DNA of 64,000 nucleotides from Bacteroidaceae bacterium (GTDB taxonomy: Bacteria > Bacteroidota > Bacteroidia > Bacteroidales > Bacteroidaceae): the NCBI GenBank assembly GCA_017557635.1, contig JAFYYH010000007.1, positions 1 to 64,000 on the forward strand. Direction: 5' to 3'. This document shows, piece after piece, positions 51,582 to 61,832 of the stretch. The position numbers and the translations under genes are program-made. The notes beneath the pieces were generated by a model. It worked only from the letters and a program-made list of their open reading frames with translations. It did not search any database and was not told the DNA's origin. Positions within the stretch are counted from its first letter, which is position 1, and each line of letters starts with the position of its first letter.

Positions 51582-53927
51582 TTATTTAGATAACTCGGCG
51601 TGCATAGAAGCTGCTGCTTTTCTTCCGTCACCCATGGCCAGGATTACGGTAGCACCTCCGCGTACGATGTCACCACCGGCAAAGATTGTCGGGATTGATG
51701 ACTGCATGTTGTCGTTTACGGCGATGGTGTTCTTGCGGCCAAGCTCCAGACCCTCGATTGACTTGGGTACGATGGGGTTGGGGGATACACCTACTGCAAC
51801 GATTACCATATCGACATCGATTGTGATGGTCTCGCCAGTGGGAACCGGGCTGCGGCGTCCGCTTGCATCGGGCTCACCAAGCTCCATCTTCTCAAGAACT
51901 GCCTGCTTAACGCGGCCGTTCTCATCACCGATATAACGGATGGGGTTGTGCAGAGTCATGAACTCAACACCCTCTTCCTTGGCGTGCTTAACCTCCTCAA
52001 GACGTGCGGGCATCTCCTCCTCTGAACGGCGGTATACGATCATTGCGCGCTCAGCACCCAGACGCAGGGCGGTGCGGACAGAGTCCATAGCGGTGTTACC
52101 GCCACCGACGATCATCATCTTCTTTCCGAAGGTTACGGGGGTATCGGACTCCTTGCTTGCGGCATCCATCAGGTTGACGCGGGTCAGATACTCGTTTGAT
52201 GACATTATATTGATAAGGTTCTCACCCTCAATGTTCATGAAGTTGGGCAGACCGGCACCTGAGCCTACGAATATGCCCTTGTAGCCCTCAGCCTCAAGCT
52301 CACTAACCTTGATGGTCTTGCCTACGATGCAGTCCTTAACGAACTTGACACCCATCTTCTGCAGGTTCTCGATCTCAACGTCAACGATCTTGTTGGGCAG
52401 ACGGAACTCAGGAATACCATACTTGAGCACACCGCCGATCTCATGCAGAGCCTCGAATACGGTTACGTCATAACCGAACTTGGCCATATCGCCCGCGAAT
52501 GAGAGGCCTGAAGGACCTGAACCGATGACTGCGATCTTCTTGCCGTTGGGTGCTGCAACCTCGGGAACTGAGATGTTGCCGCTCTCGCGCTCGTAATCAG
52601 CAGCGAAACGCTCCAGATAACCGATGGCAACAGGCTTCTTACCCATCTTGAGGTGGATACACTTGCTTTCGCACTGCTTCTCCTGCGGGCAAACGCGGCC
52701 GCAGACAGCGGGCAGGGCGCTGGTGTGCTTGAGCACCTTGGCAGCAGCCAGATAGTTGCCGCGCTCGATATTCTTGATGAATGAAGGAATCTCAATGTTT
52801 ACGGGGCAGCCCTCCATGCAAGAGGGGTTGGCGCAGTCAAGGCAGCGCTTTGCCTCCAGAAGAGCCTGCTCCTCGGTAAGGCCCTGGTTAACCTCTTCCT
52901 TACGGCTGTGACGACGGTAGTCAGGTGCCAGCTCGTTCATTACGCAGCGCTCGATGGCGGTGCGGTCCTTGGGTTTCATTGTGCCGCGCAGGTCAACTCT
53001 CCACTGTGCGTTGCGGTCGGTCAGAACCTCAATGGGCTCAACCTCAGCCTTGGCCTTGCCACCGCAGCAGCACTCAGCCTTCTGCTCAGCAGGAGCGGCA
53101 GCGGCAACTGACTCCTCAAGTTTCTTCATCTCCTCGCGCTCGGTCTCCTTGAAGGCACCCATACGCTTCATCATGCCGTCCCAGTCAACCTCGTGGCCGT
53201 CGAACTCAGGTCCGTCAACGCAGACGAACTTGGTCTTGCCGCCGACGCTTACACGGCAGGCACCGCACATACCGGTACCGTCTACCATGATGGTGTTGAG
53301 TGATACGTCAGTTGAGATGTTGTATTTCTGAGTAAGGAGGCAGCAGAACTTCATCATGATGGCGGGGCCGATGGCAAAGCACTTGTCTACCTTCTCACGG
53401 TTGATTACCTCTTCCATACCTACGGTTACAACGCCCTTGTTGCCGTATGATCCGTCATCGGTCATGATGATGGTCTCATCGGCATACTTGCGAACCTCGT
53501 CCTCAAGGATGATAAGCTCCTTGGTACGGCCTGCAAGAACTGCGATAACCTTGTTGCCGGCCTCTTTCAAAGCCTTGATGATGGGGAGCATGGGGGCAGT
53601 TCCAACGCCACCGCCGGCGCACAGAACTGTACCGAATTTTTCAATATGGGTGGCCTGGCCCAGAGGACCTACCACGTCAGTGATCATATCGCCTGCCTCC
53701 AGCTTGCAGAGACGGTTGGTGGAAAGGCCGATGCGCTGTACTACCAGGGTGATGGTGCCGCGTTTGACATCGGAATCAGCGATTGTAAGCGGTATACGCT
53801 CACCTTTCTCTCCAATGCGGATGATTACGAAGTGACCGGCTCTGCGTGACTTTGCAATGAGCGGAGCCTCTACTTCAAACTTGAATACATTCTCTGAAAA
53901 CTGTTCTTTGGATACAATCCTGTTCAT
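51582..53927 (-). CDS. Fused FNR-like and GltD-like reductase (NfnAB type)
   Basis: The 781-residue fusion has two parts. Residues 1-280 are like ferredoxin-NADP reductase or the dihydroorotate dehydrogenase electron-transfer subunit, with the 2Fe-2S site GTGMCGACRVSVGGKTKFVC. Residues 320-781 are like the glutamate synthase small subunit, with 4Fe-4S cysteines in CLDCANPSCMEGCPV and CGRVCPQEKQCESKC, the FAD site VIGSGPSGLSFAGDMAKFG and the NADPH site VGGGNTAMDSVRTALRLGA. In NfnAB such subunits bifurcate electrons between NADH, NADPH and ferredoxin. A large glutamate synthase subunit is not in the window, so the NfnAB role is more likely. Confidence 0.9.
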   Translation of the reverse strand: MNRIVSKEQFSENVFKFEVEAPLIAKSRRAGHFVIIRIGEKGERIPLTIADSDVKRGTITLVVQRIGLSTNRLCKLEAGDMITDVVGPLGQATHIEKFGTVLCAGGGVGTAPMLPIIKALKEAGNKVIAVLAGRTKELIILEDEVRKYADETIIMTDDGSYGNKGVVTVGMEEVINREKVDKCFAIGPAIMMKFCCLLTQKYNISTDVSLNTIMVDGTGMCGACRVSVGGKTKFVCVDGPEFDGHEVDWDGMMKRMGAFKETEREEMKKLEESVAAAAPAEQKAECCCGGKAKAEVEPIEVLTDRNAQWRVDLRGTMKPKDRTAIERCVMNELAPDYRRHSRKEEVNQGLTEEQALLEAKRCLDCANPSCMEGCPVNIEIPSFIKNIERGNYLAAAKVLKHTSALPAVCGRVCPQEKQCESKCIHLKMGKKPVAIGYLERFAADYERESGNISVPEVAAPNGKKIAVIGSGPSGLSFAGDMAKFGYDVTVFEALHEIGGVLKYGIPEFRLPNKIVDVEIENLQKMGVKFVKDCIVGKTIKVSELEAEGYKGIFVGSGAGLPNFMNIEGENLINIMSSNEYLTRVNLMDAASKESDTPVTFGKKMMIVGGGNTAMDSVRTALRLGAERAMIVYRRSEEEMPARLEEVKHAKEEGVEFMTLHNPIRYIGDENGRVKQAVLEKMELGEPDASGRRSPVPTGETITIDVDMVIVAVGVSPNPIVPKSIEGLELGRKNTIAVNDNMQSSIPTIFAGGDIVRGGATVILAMGDGRKAAASMHAELSK

Positions 53928-53967
53928 ATTTTGTCGATTTTCTTTTCAATCGGTTTTTTTAGTCGCG

Positions 53968-53975
53968 CAAAGTTA
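53968..53975 (-). promoter_or_regulatory. -7 box TAACTTTG for the reductase gene
   Basis: It matches TAnnTTTG, 40 bases before the ATG at 53927. Confidence 0.5.
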
Positions 53976-54088
53976 TCAATTAATGCTTTTTGTATCTATA
54001 TTTGTGTTATCTAATTTTAAGAAAGGACTTATATTTTGCATTTATTTGCAGAAGTATTGGATGTAAAATAAGTATTTATACAAAAACG

Positions 54089-56026
54089 ATGAGCTATCTG
54101 CGTTTTGAAAAGACCTTGATGACCAATCTGGAAGAGACACTTCCAAGGGAGATTCTGCGAACCAACCGTTCGGGCGCATACCACTGCACCACGATAGTTG
54201 ACTGCAACACCCGCAAGTACCACGGTCTTCTGGTCGTACCTCTGCCCGAACTTGACGATGAGAACCATGTGCTGCTGTCTTCATTGGATGAAACGGTCAT
54301 TCAGCACGGTGCCGAGTTCAACCTTGGATTGCATCAGTACTGGGGATACAATTTCAGCCCCAAGGGACACAAATACATTCGTGAATTCAACTGTGACAAG
54401 GTGCCTACTACCATATATCGCGTGGGCGGTGTGCTGCTCAAGAAGGAGAAACTCTTTGAGCACAACGAAAACCGCATACTTATACGATATACCCTGATGG
54501 ACTGCCACTCTGAGACCACACTGCGATTCCAGCCGTTCCTGGCATTCCGCAGCGTGCGCCAGTTCACTCATGAGAACAGCAACGCCAGCCGTGAGTACCG
54601 CGAGGTTGAGAACGGTATAGCCACCTCCATGTATCCCGGATACCCCGAGCTGTTCATGCAGTTCAGCAAGAAGGGTGAGTTTGTGTTCCGTCCTGACTGG
54701 TACCGCAAGTTCGAGTACTCAAAGGAACTGGAGCGCGGATATGAGTTCAATGAGGACCTTTATGTGCCCGGTTACTTTGAGATGCCGATAAAGAAAGGTG
54801 AGAGCATTGTATTCTCGGCCGGCATCAAGGAGGTCAGCACCAAGGGACTCAAACGCACATTCACAGTCGAGGCCAATGAGCGTACCCCGCGAGACAATTT
54901 CTATCATTGCCTCAAGAATGCCGCACACCAGTTCCACAACAAGGTGGGCGGTCATCACTATATCCTGGCCGGTTATCCCTGGTTCAAGTGCCGCGCCCGT
55001 GATATGTTCATATCGTTGCCGGGTCTGACTCTGTCAATCAAGGAGATAAGTGAGTTTGAGAGCGTTATGTTCACTGCACAGGAGGCTATCCGCAACTTTA
55101 TCAAGGGCGTTCCCTCCAAACTGCAGGTTTATGAGATAGAGCATCCCGATGTGCTGCTGTGGGCTGTCTGGACCATCCAGCAGTATGCCAAGGCGACATC
55201 GGCCCAGCAGGCATGGGACAAGTACGGCAAACTGCTTACGGAGATCATGGATTTCCTCAGGCACAACCGTCACTACAACTTCTTCCTGCACAGCAACGGA
55301 CTGGTTCACATTAACGGCAAGGAGAAAGCCGCCACATGGATGAACTCCACCGCCAACGGCGTTCCGGTAATACCGCGTACAGGTTATGTGGTTGAGATCA
55401 ACGCACTCTGGTATAACGCGCTGATGTTTGTGGCCGATCTTAGCAGGCAGTACGGTAAGGCCGATTACTCCAAGCGACTGGAGGCACTTGCTGCAAATAC
55501 CGGCAAGTCATTCGTAAAGACATTCCTGAACCAGTACGGTTATCTGTATGACTTTGTGGACAAGGATGCTCCTGACTGGAGCGTGCGTCCCAACCAGATA
55601 TTCGCAGTGGCACTTGATTATTCGCCGCTGGACCTCAAACAGCAGAAGGCCGTTGTTGATATCGTGACCAAGGAGCTGCTTACTCCCAAGGGGTTGCGTT
55701 CACTCAGCCCCAAGAGCATGGGTTACAACCCCAACTACGTGGGTCCGCAGCGTGAGCGTGACTACGCTTACCATCAGGGTACCGCATGGCCCTGGCTGGC
55801 AGGATTCTACTTTGAGGCATACCTCAAGGTGTTCAAGATGAGCGGTCTGTCATTCGTGGAGCGTCAGATGATCGGTTATGAGGATGAGATGACATCGCAC
55901 TGCATCGGCTCACTTCCGGAACTCTTTGACGGCAACCCGCCGTTCAAGGGCCGCGGAGCCGTATCGTTCGCTATGAACGTGGCGGAGATACTGAGAACCA
56001 TCAAGATGATTAATGAATTTCAATAA
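54089..56026 (+). CDS. Glycogen debranching enzyme (GH133 type)
   Basis: The 645-residue protein has the bacterial GDE layout. An N-terminal beta-sandwich (EILRTNRSGAYHCTTIVDCNTRKYHGLLV, TLRFQPFLAFRSVR) is followed by an alpha/alpha barrel with PWFKCRARDMFISLPGL, the catalytic acid region RPNQIFAVALDYSPL and AYHQGTAWPWLAGFY. It removes alpha-1,6 branches. ATG 54089 is chosen because the longer frame runs through AT-rich leader. It begins a three-gene alpha-glucan operon with GT4 and GH57. Confidence 0.9.
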   Translation: MSYLRFEKTLMTNLEETLPREILRTNRSGAYHCTTIVDCNTRKYHGLLVVPLPELDDENHVLLSSLDETVIQHGAEFNLGLHQYWGYNFSPKGHKYIREFNCDKVPTTIYRVGGVLLKKEKLFEHNENRILIRYTLMDCHSETTLRFQPFLAFRSVRQFTHENSNASREYREVENGIATSMYPGYPELFMQFSKKGEFVFRPDWYRKFEYSKELERGYEFNEDLYVPGYFEMPIKKGESIVFSAGIKEVSTKGLKRTFTVEANERTPRDNFYHCLKNAAHQFHNKVGGHHYILAGYPWFKCRARDMFISLPGLTLSIKEISEFESVMFTAQEAIRNFIKGVPSKLQVYEIEHPDVLLWAVWTIQQYAKATSAQQAWDKYGKLLTEIMDFLRHNRHYNFFLHSNGLVHINGKEKAATWMNSTANGVPVIPRTGYVVEINALWYNALMFVADLSRQYGKADYSKRLEALAANTGKSFVKTFLNQYGYLYDFVDKDAPDWSVRPNQIFAVALDYSPLDLKQQKAVVDIVTKELLTPKGLRSLSPKSMGYNPNYVGPQRERDYAYHQGTAWPWLAGFYFEAYLKVFKMSGLSFVERQMIGYEDEMTSHCIGSLPELFDGNPPFKGRGAVSFAMNVAEILRTIKMINEFQ

Positions 56027-56035
56027 TACTACTAT

Positions 56036-57298
56036 ATGAAGGTTTTGATGTTCGGCTGGGAGTTTCCGCCCCATATACTGGGAGGATTGGGAACGGCCAG
56101 TTTCGGATTGACAAGAGGACTAGCCAATCAGGGGAACGTGGACATCACGTTCTGCCTGCCCAAGCCATGGGGTGATGAGGACCAGAGCTTCATGAAGATT
56201 GTGGGAATGAACACCGTTCCTGTGGTTTGGCGTGATCCCGACAGCAGCGTGCTCAGGGAGCGTTATCCGTGGATGAACTCCGATGACTACTATCACTTCC
56301 GTGACCATATCTACGCTGATTTCAACAATCTCTACACCAATGACCTGGGTTGCATAGAGTTCTCGGGCCGATATCCGGACAACCTTCACGAGGAGATAAA
56401 CAACTACTCGATTGTAGCAGGCGTAGTGGCCCGCACCGAGCAGTTCGATATAATTCACTCTCATGACTGGTTGACCTATCCCGCCGGCATCCACGCCAAG
56501 CAGGTGAGCGGCAAGCCTCTGGTGATACATGTTCACGCAACTGATTTTGACCGCAGCCGCGGTAATGTGAACCCCACCGTATATGCCATTGAGAAGAACG
56601 GTATGGATTACGCTGACCACATTATGTGCGTGAGTGAGCTGACCCGCCAGACCGTCATCAACAAGTACCATCAGGATCCGCGCAAGGTATCGACCATGCA
56701 CAATGCCGTCGAGCCTCTGCCGCAGGAGATCCAGGATATAGTTCCGCAAAAGAAGCCGCATGAGAAGGTGGTTACCTTCCTGGGCCGAATCACCATGCAG
56801 AAGGGTCCCGAGTATTTTGTCGAGGCCGCCGCATTGGTTCTGAAGCGTACCCGTGACATCCGTTTCTGCATGGCCGGAAGCGGTGACATGATGAACGCCA
56901 TGATAACCCTGGCCGCCGAACGCGGCATTGCCGACCGTTTCCACTTCCCCGGATTCATGAAGGGCAAGCAGGTGTACGAATGCCTTAAGGCAAGCGATGT
57001 TTACATCATGCCTTCGGTATCGGAACCCTTCGGTATTTCACCGCTTGAGGCAATGCAGTGTGAGGTTCCCACCATAATCTCAAAGCAGTCAGGTTGCGCA
57101 GAGATTCTGGACAAGTGCATCAAGGTTGACTACTGGGACATTCACGCCATGGCCGATGCCATCTACTCCATCTGCAACTACCCGGCTCTGTACGAGTACC
57201 TCAAGGTGGAAGGCAAGAAGGAGGTCGATGCAATCACCTGGGATAAGGTGGGAGAGCGTATCCTGGCACGCTACAAGAAACTGCTGGGCATTAAATAA
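56036..57298 (+). CDS. GT4-type glycosyltransferase, glycogen-synthase-like
   Basis: The 420-residue GT-B enzyme opens with MKVLMFGWEFPPHILGGLGTASFGLTRGL (glycine-rich acceptor site), has IHSHDWLTYPAGI and HVHATDFDRSRGN, and the nucleotide-sugar site VVTFLGRITMQKGPEYFVEAA and PSVSEPFGISPLEAMQ with the E-x7-E motif. It sits 9 bases after the debranching enzyme and 23 before a GH57 gene, so it probably builds glycogen or a related alpha-glucan. Confidence 0.88.
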   Translation: MKVLMFGWEFPPHILGGLGTASFGLTRGLANQGNVDITFCLPKPWGDEDQSFMKIVGMNTVPVVWRDPDSSVLRERYPWMNSDDYYHFRDHIYADFNNLYTNDLGCIEFSGRYPDNLHEEINNYSIVAGVVARTEQFDIIHSHDWLTYPAGIHAKQVSGKPLVIHVHATDFDRSRGNVNPTVYAIEKNGMDYADHIMCVSELTRQTVINKYHQDPRKVSTMHNAVEPLPQEIQDIVPQKKPHEKVVTFLGRITMQKGPEYFVEAAALVLKRTRDIRFCMAGSGDMMNAMITLAAERGIADRFHFPGFMKGKQVYECLKASDVYIMPSVSEPFGISPLEAMQCEVPTIISKQSGCAEILDKCIKVDYWDIHAMADAIYSICNYPALYEYLKVEGKKEVDAITWDKVGERILARYKKLLGIK

Positions 57299-57321
57299 CT
57301 GAAAATAAGGAGATACAAGAT

Positions 57322-58614
57322 ATGAAAACCATTTGTCTGTATTTTGAGATTCATCAGATAATCCATCTCAAGAGGTATCGTTTCTTTGATATCGGCACCG
57401 ATCACTATTACTATGATGATTATGCCAATGAGACGAGTATAACGAACATAGCCGAGAACTCCTATATCCCGGCTCTGAGGACACTGATTGAAATGGCCCG
57501 CAAGAGTGAGGGTGCATTCAAGGTGGCCCTTTCGCTGTCCGGCGTAGGTCTTGAGCAGTTGGAACGTTATGCCCCGCAGGTGATTGACCTGCTGCAGGAA
57601 CTGAATGAGACGGGTTGCGTGGAATTCATAGCCGAGCCTTACTCACACGGTCTGGCATCACTGGCTCCCAACGGCGAGCAGTCCTTCCGCGATGAGGTAA
57701 AGCGTCAGGTTGAAAAGATCAACCAGCTGTTCGGACAGAAACCCAAGGTATTCCGCAACTCCAGCCTTATCTATGACGATGAGATAGGAGGACTTGTGGC
57801 CGATATGGGATTCAAGGGAATACTGACCGAGGGTGCCAAGCACATCCTTGGCTGGAAGAGCCCTCACTACCTGTATCACTGCGCTCAGAATCCCAACCTG
57901 AAGGTTCTGACACGTGACTACAAGCTGTCCGATGACATCAGCCTGAGATTCTCAAATCCGTCATGGGAGGCATATCCTCTGATGGCCGACAAGTATATTG
58001 ACTGGATCGCCCAGAGCCCCGAAGAGGACGGCGTATTCAATATCTTCATGGAACTTTGCGCACTGGGTATCTATCAGCCCCTGAGTTCCAACATTCTTGA
58101 CTTCATCTATAACCTGCCTAAGGCAGCCAAGAAAGCCGGCGTAGGTTTCCAGACTCCTTCAGAGGTTATCAAGACTCATAAGTCAGTTTCAGAGATTGAG
58201 GTTCCTTATCCCATGTCATGGAACGATGAGGAGCGTGACATCAGCTGCTGGCTGGGTAATGTAATGCAGCGTGAGGCATTCAACAAACTCTATTCAATAG
58301 GTGAGCGTGTTATTCTGACCAATGACAAGCATCTGCGTCAGGACTGGGATTATCTGCAGGCCAGCAATAACCTGCGCTTCATGACCACCAAGAACAATGC
58401 TGTGTCAATGGATCGCGGTATCTACGAATCACCGTACGATGCATTCACCAACTACATGAATATCCTTGGTGATTTCCTGCAGAGAGTAAACTGGGCTCTG
58501 CCTCTTGACATAGACACAGAGGAGCTGAACGCCTTCCAGACCACAATCAGTAATCAGGACAAGAAGATTCAGTCTCTTGAGAAGCAGATAGCCAGACTCA
58601 AATCAAAACTTTGA
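57322..58614 (+). CDS. GH57 family alpha-amylase/glucanotransferase-like enzyme
   Basis: The 430-residue protein has the GH57 start (ICLYFEIHQIIHLKRYRFFD, with EIHQI in the HQP position), VEFIAEPYSHGLASL, and ILTEGAKHILGWKSPHYLY with a probable nucleophile glutamate. It ends in a coiled coil (KKIQSLEKQIARLKSKL). Related enzymes cut or rearrange alpha-1,4-glucan. It is the last gene of the glycogen operon and overlaps the convergent DUF4270 gene by 12 bases. Confidence 0.88.
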   Translation: MKTICLYFEIHQIIHLKRYRFFDIGTDHYYYDDYANETSITNIAENSYIPALRTLIEMARKSEGAFKVALSLSGVGLEQLERYAPQVIDLLQELNETGCVEFIAEPYSHGLASLAPNGEQSFRDEVKRQVEKINQLFGQKPKVFRNSSLIYDDEIGGLVADMGFKGILTEGAKHILGWKSPHYLYHCAQNPNLKVLTRDYKLSDDISLRFSNPSWEAYPLMADKYIDWIAQSPEEDGVFNIFMELCALGIYQPLSSNILDFIYNLPKAAKKAGVGFQTPSEVIKTHKSVSEIEVPYPMSWNDEERDISCWLGNVMQREAFNKLYSIGERVILTNDKHLRQDWDYLQASNNLRFMTTKNNAVSMDRGIYESPYDAFTNYMNILGDFLQRVNWALPLDIDTEELNAFQTTISNQDKKIQSLEKQIARLKSKL

Positions 58615-60042
58615 GCGGATTGTCTTAATCTTGATGGGGGTATCACCGCCTATCAGTTTTACCTGGTGCATCCTGATGTCCAGGCTGTAACTTATTGCGG
58701 AATTTCTGGAATCCACATTGGCGCTGACAGGAATCAGTACGACTTTGTTCCAATCGGGACATGCCTGCTCGTAAGCGGCATTGTCACCGCCGTTCTCGGC
58801 AATCCAGTCGGTACGGTCGCTGTAGATTTTCTCAACCATTGCAGCGATGTTCTCGAAAGTGTATGTGCCGTATTTTGTGGAATAACTTGCTACGAATGAC
58901 TCGGTCTTGTCGGCTGCATTGTTCTTGGCGAAGAACTCCTGCATCTTGTCCTTGCGGACCAGAAGCAGTGTAGGCGGAACTGACGGCTTGTACTTGCTTG
59001 AAGGTGTCACCGCGGTTGAGATACGCAACTGGGCGGCGTTGAGTACATACTCGTCGCTTCTCATCTGGTCAACCGGGAGAGTGATCTCGGTAAGAACGCC
59101 GAACGGACTGCGGATCCATGTGCAGCTGTTGTCCGATAACTGACCTTCAAGACCGCTCCACTTGATGCAGTTAAGCTGCATAACCTCGCTGTTGCCCTGG
59201 AATTCTGCGATTCTGGACTCCATTACAGGCTCGTCATCATCGTCAAAGCCTATGTGCTTGAAGTTCACTCCAAGTATTGAGCGGTTGATGTAGAACATGG
59301 TGCCGTCGCCCTGTGAGCAGCGGATATAGAAACCTTTGCAGAGATTCTCCATGAATGATCTGGAATCGGCAAAATAGTGTCTGGTGGCAGGATTGAAATA
59401 TGCCTCCAGTATGTTCTTTGCAATGGAGTCGGGCAGGGGTACGGTTATGCTCGGATAGTATCCTGACAAACTGCGCAGAGAGTCTGAGTCCTGCATGTTA
59501 AGGCTTGATACCGTGACAGTTGCCAGGGGGTCTGCCTGTATGTCGCAGAAAAGTGACGGGTCTACGTCAGGATAATACCTTGTCTCGGGATCAACCATGG
59601 TGTTAAGCGGGAATACCTCAATCTTGACGGGATTGGTGGGGTCACCGAAATAGCCTGTATAGTAGAGTTTGAGTTGTGCGTAGTAGGGTTTCTGGTCACC
59701 TACTGCATCAATGAACCACTGCGGAAATACAAAGTCACTTATGCCGTAAACTGAGTCAGCCAGAGTGAGGTTCTCCATGCAGTTGAGCTGGGTGATATAG
59801 CCGGCTTCGATCTTTGAACCGCTGACCTCCTCGGTAAAACGTCCCAGATTGCACTGTGATGTCATTATTATGAGAGAATCGGCAGCCTTGATGGTGCGTG
59901 ATGTTGCGAAACAGGAGTCGTTTTTGACTGTCATTACATCACCATCGGGAGTAAGTGAACCACCCAGGGCTGATGTATCGGCGTCGCATGAAATAAGAAA
60001 CAGACCTGCGAGAAAACCGCAAACTGTCGTCTTGAGATTCAT
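58603..60042 (-). CDS. DUF4270 lipoprotein
   Basis: The 479-residue prelipoprotein (MNLKTTVCGFLAGLFLISC, Cys19) has the DUF4270 pattern: DTSALGGSLTPDGD directly after the signal, NLGRFTEEVSGSKIEAGYITQL, and a beta-rich body ending with the SYSLDIRMHQVKLI block. Its molecular role is unknown. It is the second gene after the short glycogen synthase (12 bases), an order I recall from Bacteroides genomes. Confidence 0.85.
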   Translation of the reverse strand: MNLKTTVCGFLAGLFLISCDADTSALGGSLTPDGDVMTVKNDSCFATSRTIKAADSLIIMTSQCNLGRFTEEVSGSKIEAGYITQLNCMENLTLADSVYGISDFVFPQWFIDAVGDQKPYYAQLKLYYTGYFGDPTNPVKIEVFPLNTMVDPETRYYPDVDPSLFCDIQADPLATVTVSSLNMQDSDSLRSLSGYYPSITVPLPDSIAKNILEAYFNPATRHYFADSRSFMENLCKGFYIRCSQGDGTMFYINRSILGVNFKHIGFDDDDEPVMESRIAEFQGNSEVMQLNCIKWSGLEGQLSDNSCTWIRSPFGVLTEITLPVDQMRSDEYVLNAAQLRISTAVTPSSKYKPSVPPTLLLVRKDKMQEFFAKNNAADKTESFVASYSTKYGTYTFENIAAMVEKIYSDRTDWIAENGGDNAAYEQACPDWNKVVLIPVSANVDSRNSAISYSLDIRMHQVKLIGGDTPIKIKTIRSKF

Positions 60043-60054
60043 AATGGTCTAAAA

Positions 60055-60858
60055 TCAGATTTTGTTGTAGAAATCGTTGATGACATCGGCAGCCATTGTG
60101 CTTGCGTCACCTTCAAGTACGGGAATGCCTTTCTGCTTGGCGTATGCAGGCAGTGAGGCGTCAACAGCAGGCGCGTTGCAGATAACTCCGTCGGAGAAAT
60201 CGATGGCCTTCTTCATTACAGAGTTGAAGTCGATGGGGGTATCGAATGTGCCTACATCGCCGGGCTGCATATCCTTGTTAGGTATTATCTCAGGGTATCT
60301 CTCGCTGAAATTGCGGTTGAAAGCCTTGTCGTACAGTGAATAAACCACCTTTGAATCGCGGAAAGCAGGCTCCTCGCGATATGCGGTCTTTATGTACAGG
60401 GGAATCAGGGCTGACAGCCAGCCGTGACAGTGAATGATATCAGGGTTCCAGCGGAGTTTCTTTACGGTCTCCAGCACGCCGCGTGCAAAGAAAATGGTAC
60501 GCTCATCGTTGTCCTCATATTCCACACCCTCCTTGTCGGTTACCTGAAGGCGGTTCTGGAAATAATCCTCATTATCAATGAAATATACCTGTATGCGGGC
60601 TGACTGAAGTGAAGCAACCTTGATTATGAGCGGATGGTCTGTGTCGTCAATGATCAGGTTCATGCCCGACAGACGTATGACCTCATGCAACTGATTGCGG
60701 CGTTCGTTGATGTTACCCCATTTGGGCATGAAGGTTCGGATGTCATTACCCAATTCCTGAATGCTCTGAGGCAGCTGCCTGCAGTAATCAGCCATTGGAG
60801 ACTGAGCCACGAAGGGCGAAATCTGATCAGCAATGATGAGAATTTTCTTTTCGCTCAT
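60055..60858 (-). CDS. Short glycogen/starch synthase (GT5 N-terminal domain only)
   Basis: The 267-residue protein covers only the acceptor half of a GT5 glycogen synthase: KILIIADQISPFVAQSPMADYC, FMPKWGNINERRNQLHEVIRLSG, FARGVLETVKKLRWNPDIIHCHGW and VVYSLYDKAFNRNF. The nucleotide-sugar half is absent, as is the KTGGL motif (here QSPMADY). Proteins of this size recur in Bacteroides at the same place next to panC, so it is a lineage-typical short form rather than a fresh truncation. Catalysis alone is doubtful. Confidence 0.82.
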   Translation of the reverse strand: MSEKKILIIADQISPFVAQSPMADYCRQLPQSIQELGNDIRTFMPKWGNINERRNQLHEVIRLSGMNLIIDDTDHPLIIKVASLQSARIQVYFIDNEDYFQNRLQVTDKEGVEYEDNDERTIFFARGVLETVKKLRWNPDIIHCHGWLSALIPLYIKTAYREEPAFRDSKVVYSLYDKAFNRNFSERYPEIIPNKDMQPGDVGTFDTPIDFNSVMKKAIDFSDGVICNAPAVDASLPAYAKQKGIPVLEGDASTMAADVINDFYNKI

Positions 60859-60882
60859 ATGTTTTTAAGTAGGTAGGTCTTG

Positions 60883-60890
60883 CAAAGATA
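60883..60890 (-). promoter_or_regulatory. -7 box TATCTTTG for the short GT5 gene
   Basis: It matches TAnnTTTG, 24 bases before the ATG at 60858. Confidence 0.55.
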
Positions 60891-60983
60891 TAAAAAAAAA
60901 TCATGAAAATTTCAAGCACTTTGGCCGAATCTTTTGTAATACCATATTTATTCACTTATTTTGCGGACTTTTTCAACTGTATT

Positions 60984-61832
60984 ATGGTAAAAGTAATTAC
61001 AACAGTAAAAGATCTTAAAGAGGCCCTGAAATCCTGCCGCGAACAGGGTAAGAGCATCGGCCTCGTACCTACCATGGGTGCACTGCACGAGGGTCATGCT
61101 TCACTCGTAAGACGCTCTGTAGCAGAGAATGACATAACTGTAGTGAGCGATTTTGTAAACCCCACACAGTTCAACGACAAGAATGACCTTAAGAACTATC
61201 CCCGTACAATGGAGGCCGATTGCCAGCTGCTTGACAAAGTAGGTGCGCAGTACGTATTTGCCCCTTCAGTAGAGGAGATGTATCCGGAACCCGATACACG
61301 TACATTTGATTTCAGCCCGCTCGACAAGGTGATGGAAGGCCCCAACCGCCCCGGACACTTTAACGGCGTAGCTCAGATTGTAAGCAAACTTTTCTATGCT
61401 GTAGAGCCTGACCGCGCATATTTCGGCGAGAAGGATTTCCAGCAGCTGGCCATTATCCGTGAGATGGTCCGTCAGTTAGGTCTCAAGATTGAGATCGTAG
61501 GCTGCCCCATCGTACGTGAGGAGGACGGCATGGCTCTTAGCTCACGCAACATGCTTCTGAGCAAGACCGAGCGCAAACTGGCTGCAAACATTTCACGCAC
61601 TCTCTTTGAGAGCCGCTACTATGCACGTCACCACACACTTGCTTCAACCCGCAAGTATGTTATAGATACCATCAACTCCCATGAGGGACTTGAGGTTGAG
61701 TATTACGAGATTGTCGATGGCCGTACACTGCAGCCCGTTGACAATTGGGATGCTTCTGATTACATTGTAGGCTGCGTTACCGTTCACTGCGGTAAGGTCC
61801 GCCTTATTGACAACATTAAATACAAGGAGTGA
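60984..61832 (+). CDS. panC: Pantoate-beta-alanine ligase
   Basis: The 282-residue protein has all PanC blocks: [17 protein letters not shown] (ATP site), [38 protein letters not shown]. It condenses pantoate and beta-alanine to pantothenate. ATG 60984 ([10 protein letters not shown]) is preferred because the longer frame to 60903 adds 27 residues not seen in the family and crosses the promoter region. It overlaps panD by TGATG. Confidence 0.95.
   Translation: MVKVITTVKDLKEALKSCREQGKSIGLVPTMGALHEGHASLVRRSVAENDITVVSDFVNPTQFNDKNDLKNYPRTMEADCQLLDKVGAQYVFAPSVEEMYPEPDTRTFDFSPLDKVMEGPNRPGHFNGVAQIVSKLFYAVEPDRAYFGEKDFQQLAIIREMVRQLGLKIEIVGCPIVREEDGMALSSRNMLLSKTERKLAANISRTLFESRYYARHHTLASTRKYVIDTINSHEGLEVEYYEIVDGRTLQPVDNWDASDYIVGCVTVHCGKVRLIDNIKYKE

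Noticed and set aside
56120-56944. A 274-codon open frame antisense to the GT4 gene
   Set aside because: Shadow of a well-supported coding sequence; the translation is low-complexity and matches nothing I know.
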